Assembly (NCBI GenBank): GCA_018222865.1
Contig: JAAEZM010000006.1
Span: 124,001-188,000, forward strand
DNA: 64,000 nt
Reading direction: 5' to 3'
DNA from: Alphaproteobacteria bacterium
GTDB taxonomy: Bacteria > Pseudomonadota > Alphaproteobacteria > Caulobacterales > Maricaulaceae
Shown piece by piece: positions 59,851-64,000 of this stretch. A program made the translations under genes and the position numbers. Each line of letters starts with the position of its first letter. Positions within the stretch are counted from its first letter, which is position 1. Below the pieces are notes generated by a model. The model searched no databases and was not told the DNA's origin. It worked only from the letters and a program-made list of their open reading frames with translations.

Positions 59851-59866
59851 TGCAACGCGCGTGCCA
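59851..59866 (-). promoter_or_regulatory. Perfect sigma-54 (-24/-12) promoter of hfaABD
   Basis: Reverse strand TGGCACG-CGCG-TTGCA equals the textbook consensus at every fixed position. Predicted start near 59840, leader about 29 bases. Upstream at 59921-59940 lies GGTTTGAACC followed by GTTTTGAACC, a possible enhancer different from the TTGC-N5-GCGA dyad. Confidence 0.85.
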
Positions 59867-59965
59867 GAGGGGGAGCGCCGGAAATCCCTTTCTCCTGTAG
59901 GGGGAAAGCGTTTGTGTTCCGGTTTGAACCGTTTTGAACCACAATTCCGGGCCAAGGGGGAAAGC

Positions 59966-60625
59966 ATGAGTGTGCCGCAGCGGGACGATGGTGATCCAGG
60001 CGGGCGTCAGCGCGAGCCGGTTTTCAATTCCTTGCCGCCGGGCGTGCTGATAGTCGCGCTTCCAATCATTCTGGCGCAGCTGGTCTCCTGGACATTGCCA
60101 GAAGCGGGCCGCTGGATCTTCGAAGCATGCGTCGTCGCCATTGCCGGGCCAGGCGTGCAGCTGGCGCCGCAACCGCTCGGGCCTTACTTCCCGCTCATCG
60201 GACATGTGCTGGTGCATTTCGGCATGCTGCACATCGCGATGAATCTCGTCATCCTCGTCTCGATGGGGCGGACCGTGTGCACTTCGCTCGGCTGGGGGCG
60301 TCGCGGCACGACCGGTTTTATCGCCCTTTTCGTGCTGTCCTCGATTGCGGGCGCCGTCGCACAGATTGTGATGAATGGCGGCGAGCAGATGTTGATGGCC
60401 GGAGCGTCAACCGGGGTCAGCGGCGTACTGGTTGCTGGCGGCTGGGCCATGGGCGGTTATCGCGGCATGCTCCGCTTTGCCTTGCCTTGGATAGGCGTCA
60501 ACCTTCTGCTCGGCCTTCTGGGAATGGCATGGCCGATCCCTGTGGGATGGGCCGCCCACATTGGTGGTGCCGTCGCGGGTGCGATCTTGTTTCCCTTTAT
60601 TCAGGCCATATTCCGCGACGCTTGA
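59966..60625 (+). CDS. Rhomboid-family intramembrane serine protease
   Basis: 219 residues with six spans. HVLVHFGMLHIAMNLVIL is the family's HxxxN region, the catalytic serine is in GASTGVSGVL and the catalytic histidine in WAAHIGGAVAGA. Start at ATG 59966 behind AAGGGGG, with the N-terminus cytoplasmic. Divergent from hfaA. Confidence 0.92.
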   Translation: MSVPQRDDGDPGGRQREPVFNSLPPGVLIVALPIILAQLVSWTLPEAGRWIFEACVVAIAGPGVQLAPQPLGPYFPLIGHVLVHFGMLHIAMNLVILVSMGRTVCTSLGWGRRGTTGFIALFVLSSIAGAVAQIVMNGGEQMLMAGASTGVSGVLVAGGWAMGGYRGMLRFALPWIGVNLLLGLLGMAWPIPVGWAAHIGGAVAGAILFPFIQAIFRDA

Positions 60626-60628
60626 GTG

Positions 60629-61240
60629 TTACCAGAGCCGCTCAAGTCGGCGTTCTCCCGCAATCTCCAATCCTTTGATGATGGCTGTCCCATCACGTTG
60701 AACCGAGAGAATAAGTCGTGGCGTCTGGCTCTCATCACGCAGAATCTCGTCCAGCGCGAGCGCCATTTCACGTGAGGCGTAATAGCGGTTCAAACGGTAA
60801 TCGACGCGAATGTGGCGGACGTCACTCTCGACGTATTCAAGTTCAACCTCGCCGGTCTCGGGATTGGTGACTTCAACCCATTCATAGTCTGACGCGTAGG
60901 CGGAGGTGACCAGCCCGCGCAAGAACACGCCGTCAGATTGGCGCTCGGTCGAGATGTGTTGGGCGGTCCAGACGCCATCGGCATCTGGCGCGATGTGCAC
61001 GTATATCAAGTCGCCCACATCCACCTCCTGGCCACCGGGAATTTCATTCCCGTTCAGCTCTGCCATGGAGATGCGAAGCAGCGAATAATGCCCCAGAAGG
61101 ATGTCGCGTGGATCATAGCCCTCAACCGCGACAATCACTTCGGTACCGTGGGCGCGTTTATGGGCGTGGCTGACCAGCATGAAGGTCAGGAAGCCTGTCA
61201 TGGCCAGTCCGACCAAACCGAGACGAAGAAGATAGCTCAT
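60629..61240 (-). CDS. GDYXXLXY-domain membrane protein
   Basis: 203 residues. One N-terminal span (LGLVGLAMTGFLTFMLVSH), then the family signature, here DPRDILLGHYSLLRISM (GHY instead of GDY). The last 100 residues are beta-rich (YVESDVRHIRVDYRLNRYYA). The start overlaps the DUF2157 stop by four bases; the two families almost always occur together, so they probably form one membrane complex of unknown function. Confidence 0.82.
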   Translation of the reverse strand: MSYLLRLGLVGLAMTGFLTFMLVSHAHKRAHGTEVIVAVEGYDPRDILLGHYSLLRISMAELNGNEIPGGQEVDVGDLIYVHIAPDADGVWTAQHISTERQSDGVFLRGLVTSAYASDYEWVEVTNPETGEVELEYVESDVRHIRVDYRLNRYYASREMALALDEILRDESQTPRLILSVQRDGTAIIKGLEIAGERRLERLW

Positions 61241-62580
61241 GGCGCGTCTCCGGTCTGGCTTTGCTGCGCTCCCGGCAAGAGCGCGCTTCGCCATCTGAGA
61301 ATCGCGAAACTCAACGCAAAGAGCAGCAGGCCGGCACCGAGGAAGAAGACCGAAGCGGTCAGCAGGCCTTCGAACGTTTCCCAGTAGACATAGAAGGTGT
61401 GCATCACAAAGCCGATAATCCCCATTGTACCGGTTGCGCGATACCCGTCCTGCGAGCCGATGAGAATCAGGGCGACACAGAAGGCGTAATAGACCGCGCC
61501 GATCAAAAGACGGGCAGCGAAGAACACGCCGGGATCGCTGATCTGGTTCAGGTAAATCATCAGGTAAACCGCAAGCGCCGCAGCGCCGAGGCTGGCCGCT
61601 AATCCGGCGCGCATTGCCAGACTGCCCGAGCGCAAAACGCTCATACCCCCGATCGCGATGATGCAAACAGCGCCGATGAGGAGATAGGATTGCGGGACGA
61701 TGAAGGCTTCAATCTCGCTGGCTGGATCGAGCAGCGCATCTTGCATCCCGCCAAGCGGCCATTGGATAAACGCACCGCCAATAATCGTCGCGAAACCAAG
61801 CCAGGCTGAGATAATGCCGGTTCCCGTCCATCCTCGATTGCGCAATTGAGCGGCCGCGACCGCGAGCGCACCGTAAACAAGCGGGTGAAGCAGAACGAAA
61901 GCGTTGGCACGAACGTCATCAAATCCGAAGCTCTGCCAAAGGGCATTTGAAATCCATACCAGCAGAGCAAGGCCCAGTAGGTTGGCCGAAACACGCGATT
62001 CCAGCCGGCTCGCGCTTATCAGCACCACCGCCCAGATGGCCAGATAGCTCCATATGATTTGCGGTGCCGCTGGATTGATGACCTCCGCGAACACCCACCA
62101 AGCCCCCAGTATTGTCGCTAAAATCAGCGCGGGGCGAGAGGGGATTGACCAGGCGACGGCGAGGGCGCCAAAGGCCCACACAAGAAGCGCGGTATTGCGA
62201 AAGCTCTCCATATTGAAAGTCTGCGCGGTCAGCGCGATGGCGGCTCCGAAGAGCAGGGCACCCAGCAGGGCGAGCGCCTGTCCAATGACTTGCGCGCCTT
62301 TATCCAGAGCGCGACCGGCGCCGAGAAGGGAGAGCATCAAGGCCGCGATAATGCAGCCAAACGCGAGCAGTTTGGGCATCGCGTCCCAATTGGCTGCGAC
62401 AAAGCTGATGGCGGACATCGCCAGCAATATGGCGCCTAGGATGGATAGAGCTCCTGCAGCGCTCCAGGCCGGAGTGCGGTTTTCGAGATCAGCGAAAATC
62501 GCTTCCCTTTTATCTGGCTCGATCCATCCGGCCGAGATCCAGCGTTCAATATCGCGCCGAACGCGCCTGCCATAGCTCAT
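61237..62580 (-). CDS. DUF2157 membrane protein
   Basis: 447 residues. An N-terminal cytoplasmic DUF2157 segment (RRDIERWISAGWIEPDKREA) is followed by about twelve or more membrane spans (LSILGAILLAMSAISFVAAN, LALLGALLFGAAIALTAQTF and others). First gene of the pair with the GDYXXLXY protein. Function unknown. Confidence 0.85.
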   Translation of the reverse strand: MSYGRRVRRDIERWISAGWIEPDKREAIFADLENRTPAWSAAGALSILGAILLAMSAISFVAANWDAMPKLLAFGCIIAALMLSLLGAGRALDKGAQVIGQALALLGALLFGAAIALTAQTFNMESFRNTALLVWAFGALAVAWSIPSRPALILATILGAWWVFAEVINPAAPQIIWSYLAIWAVVLISASRLESRVSANLLGLALLVWISNALWQSFGFDDVRANAFVLLHPLVYGALAVAAAQLRNRGWTGTGIISAWLGFATIIGGAFIQWPLGGMQDALLDPASEIEAFIVPQSYLLIGAVCIIAIGGMSVLRSGSLAMRAGLAASLGAAALAVYLMIYLNQISDPGVFFAARLLIGAVYYAFCVALILIGSQDGYRATGTMGIIGFVMHTFYVYWETFEGLLTASVFFLGAGLLLFALSFAILRWRSALLPGAQQSQTGDAP

Positions 62581-62768
62581 CCGATTTCCCCTGCTGGCTT
62601 GTCGCCCTCACACCCTCAGCTTAGCCGGGCGTTTGCGGGTGTCTACGTTAGTTTGGTTTACGCGCCGGGGCTTTCAGCGCCTTACGATACCATCGTGAAG
62701 CTGGTCCGATTTCGCGAAGCGGTGATGCTTGTGGTATAAGGAAACTTCAAATCGAGGGAGAGCGACCC

Positions 62769-63200
62769 ATGCGCGTTGAGGATATTCTGAGTGTGAAGGG
62801 GAGTTCAGTGGTGACCATTGCGGACGGATGTCCATTAGTCGAAGCCGCGCAGGTTCTCGACAGTCACGCGATTGGTGCTCTTGTCGTTGTCGATAATGCG
62901 AACCGGCCCGTTGCTGTCCTGACGGAGCGCGACATAGTTCGCGAGATCGCTGTAAACGGGGAGGCGTCCCTGAACCGCAGCGTCGCCAACGCCGCAACCC
63001 CATCATTTGTGACGGCTATGCCAGATGAGAGCATAGAAAGCGTGATGCTGCGAATGACCGATCGGCGCGTACGCCATCTTCCTGTCCTGGATCCGCAGGG
63101 CAGTCTCGCCGGAATCATTTCGATTGGCGATGTTGTGAAATCGAAGATCGCGGACGCAGAGGCTCAGACCGCTGCAATGCGCCAATATATCCAGTCCTGA
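62769..63200 (+). CDS. CBS-domain pair protein
   Basis: 143 residues, two CBS motifs (about 7-62 and 72-128: ALVVVDNANRPVAVLTERDI, RHLPVLDPQGSLAGIISIGD). CBS pairs bind adenosyl ligands and regulate partner proteins. GGGAGAG before the ATG. Monocistronic. Confidence 0.9.
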   Translation: MRVEDILSVKGSSVVTIADGCPLVEAAQVLDSHAIGALVVVDNANRPVAVLTERDIVREIAVNGEASLNRSVANAATPSFVTAMPDESIESVMLRMTDRRVRHLPVLDPQGSLAGIISIGDVVKSKIADAEAQTAAMRQYIQS

Positions 63201-63499
63201 TATCCAGACCTGAAAGCGCTGAGTGCAGTTAGTTCGTGTGGCGGAAACACTAGCCATTGCAGGCTTGGATCAAGGGCGAGCCCAAAACTTTGCAAGAAAG
63301 TGCATGCGAGGGGGTTGCGCCAAACGCGGCTTCCTGTAGAACCGCGCCTCTCGACGGCGCTGCCGCAGCGGATTTGCCCTTGCGGACCAGCGTCGTTTCT
63401 CTATTATGCGAGGTCTTGTCGTTTTTTCGATTGAGGCCCGGTGAGTCGGAAGCGATCCGCCGGGGCAGCAAATTTTTCGCCGAAATACTGGCGCTGAAA
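63201..63499. other. Region without a supported gene
   Basis: Both strands are open for 70-80 codons (forward 63257-63502, reverse 63270-63509 and 63250-63471), but the frames overlap one another, lack ribosome sites and resemble no family, so I annotate none of them. Confidence 0.4.
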
Positions 63500-63930
63500 T
63501 GAACTGCACTAACTCTGAGAAAACGTCATTGACTTCGAAAATCGGGCGGCTTAAACCCCGCCCTCCTCGACGGGGCGGCCCGCTGCAAGGCGCGCAAGAT
63601 CAGAGAGGGAAGGCGATCAGTCTTCAGTGTTACATAGGTGTTTTGAGCAATCATGATGCCGGGCGATTTCGTTAACGAAATCAACTGGTTCAGCTCACTG
63701 CACAAGCACTGAAAAAGCTGATTGACTTCAAAAACTGGGCGGCTTAAACCCCGCCCTCCTCGACGGGGCGGCCCGCTGCAAGGCGAGCAAGATCGGAGAG
63801 GGAAGGCGATCAGCCTTCAGTGTTACATAGGTGTTTTGAGCGATCATGATGCCGGGCGATTTCATTAACGAAATCAACTGGTTCCGCTCACTGCGCAAAC
63901 GCTGAAAAAGCTGATTGACTTCAAAAACGG
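63500..63930. repeat. 193-bp tandem repeat, two full units and part of a third
   Basis: The anchor ATTGACTTC recurs at 63528, 63721 and 63914, exactly 193 bp apart. Units 1 and 2 are nearly identical throughout; unit 3 diverges after about 63925. Each full unit has GGGCGG/CCGCCC/GGGCGG segments (unit 1: 63544, 63558, 63573) able to form two alternative hairpins. 193 is not a multiple of three, so this is not an in-frame protein repeat. Confidence 0.9.
63665..63682. repeat. 18-bp palindrome in repeat unit 1
   Basis: GATTTCGTTAACGAAATC is a perfect palindrome; the copy in unit 2 (63858-63875) carries one change (GATTTCATTAACGAAATC). Confidence 0.9.
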
Positions 63931-64000
63931 CGCGGACTAAACACCGCGCTCCTCGCTAGAGAGGTTGCCCCGACGGGGTGGCGGATCTGGCACCGGAGGC

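Noticed and set aside
63257-63509. Overlapping forward and reverse frames of 73-81 codons
   Set aside because: Three mutually overlapping frames, no ribosome sites, no family; probably part of repeated intergenic DNA.
63500-63930. CRISPR array
   Set aside because: The repeat unit is 193 bp without short repeats and unique spacers, and no cas genes are present.

Overview
The window is about 64 kb of GC-rich DNA from an alphaproteobacterium. The best fit is a dimorphic, holdfast-making member of the Caulobacterales/Maricaulales (Hyphomonadaceae-like). The grounds are a holdfast-anchor operon (hfaA-hfaB-hfaD, 59.8-57.3 kb), a complete envelope-polysaccharide export cluster (24-34 kb) like Caulobacter hfs genes, an OmpA with a polyproline linker, an incomplete arginine-succinyltransferase locus, and a tRNA-His without an encoded G-1. 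The assignment rests on gene content only; no database search was possible.

Layout. 0-11 kb: an AstE-like metallohydrolase (cut by the left edge) overlapping a GCS2-type ligase, an L,D-transpeptidase, OmpA, a PLP cystathionine-synthase-family enzyme, then M20 hydrolase-astA-astD. 11-20 kb: a receiver protein, a VOC protein divergent from a WYL regulator, phhA, a secreted three-domain beta/gamma-crystallin protein, gamma-glutamyltransferase, AsmA and an M48 protease. 20.1-23.0 kb: tRNA-His followed by a 2.9-kb island bounded by perfect 38-bp repeats of the tRNA 3' end, with lower GC and no integrase. It holds a three-gene operon whose first product has a nucleoside-deoxyribosyltransferase/TIR-like N-terminus, a candidate anti-phage cassette. 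24-34.4 kb: two convergent operons plus one gene encoding polysaccharide export, chain length control, polymerisation/ligation, four glycosyltransferase domains, a flippase and an initiating sugar-phosphate transferase. 34.4-39.9 kb: a hybrid histidine kinase, a sigma-54 activator and a divergent RpoN. 40-48 kb: an AttEFGH-like ABC system, a UbiB-type kinase, a cytochrome P450 and small proteins. 48.6-53.6 kb: a PleA-like transglycosylase, two DUF2336 proteins around HPt, receiver and NAD kinase genes. 53.7-63.2 kb: EgtB, class II aldolase, an outer-membrane-like protein, cytochrome c, hfaDBA, rhomboid protease, the GDYXXLXY/DUF2157 pair and a CBS protein. 63.5-64 kb: a 193-bp tandem repeat running towards the right edge.

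The main inference is a dedicated regulatory circuit. A dyad TTGC-N5-GCGA occurs two or three times in each of four intergenic regions: before the polysaccharide export operon, before the flippase operon, before the kinase/activator operon and before the rpoN paralogue. In three of these a -24/-12 (sigma-54) promoter lies about 65-120 bp downstream of the dyads. The hfaABD operon has a consensus-perfect -24/-12 promoter but none of the dyads. This suggests that the kinase, activator and RpoN copy jointly control synthesis of an adhesive or holdfast polysaccharide, and that sigma-54 also controls its protein anchor.
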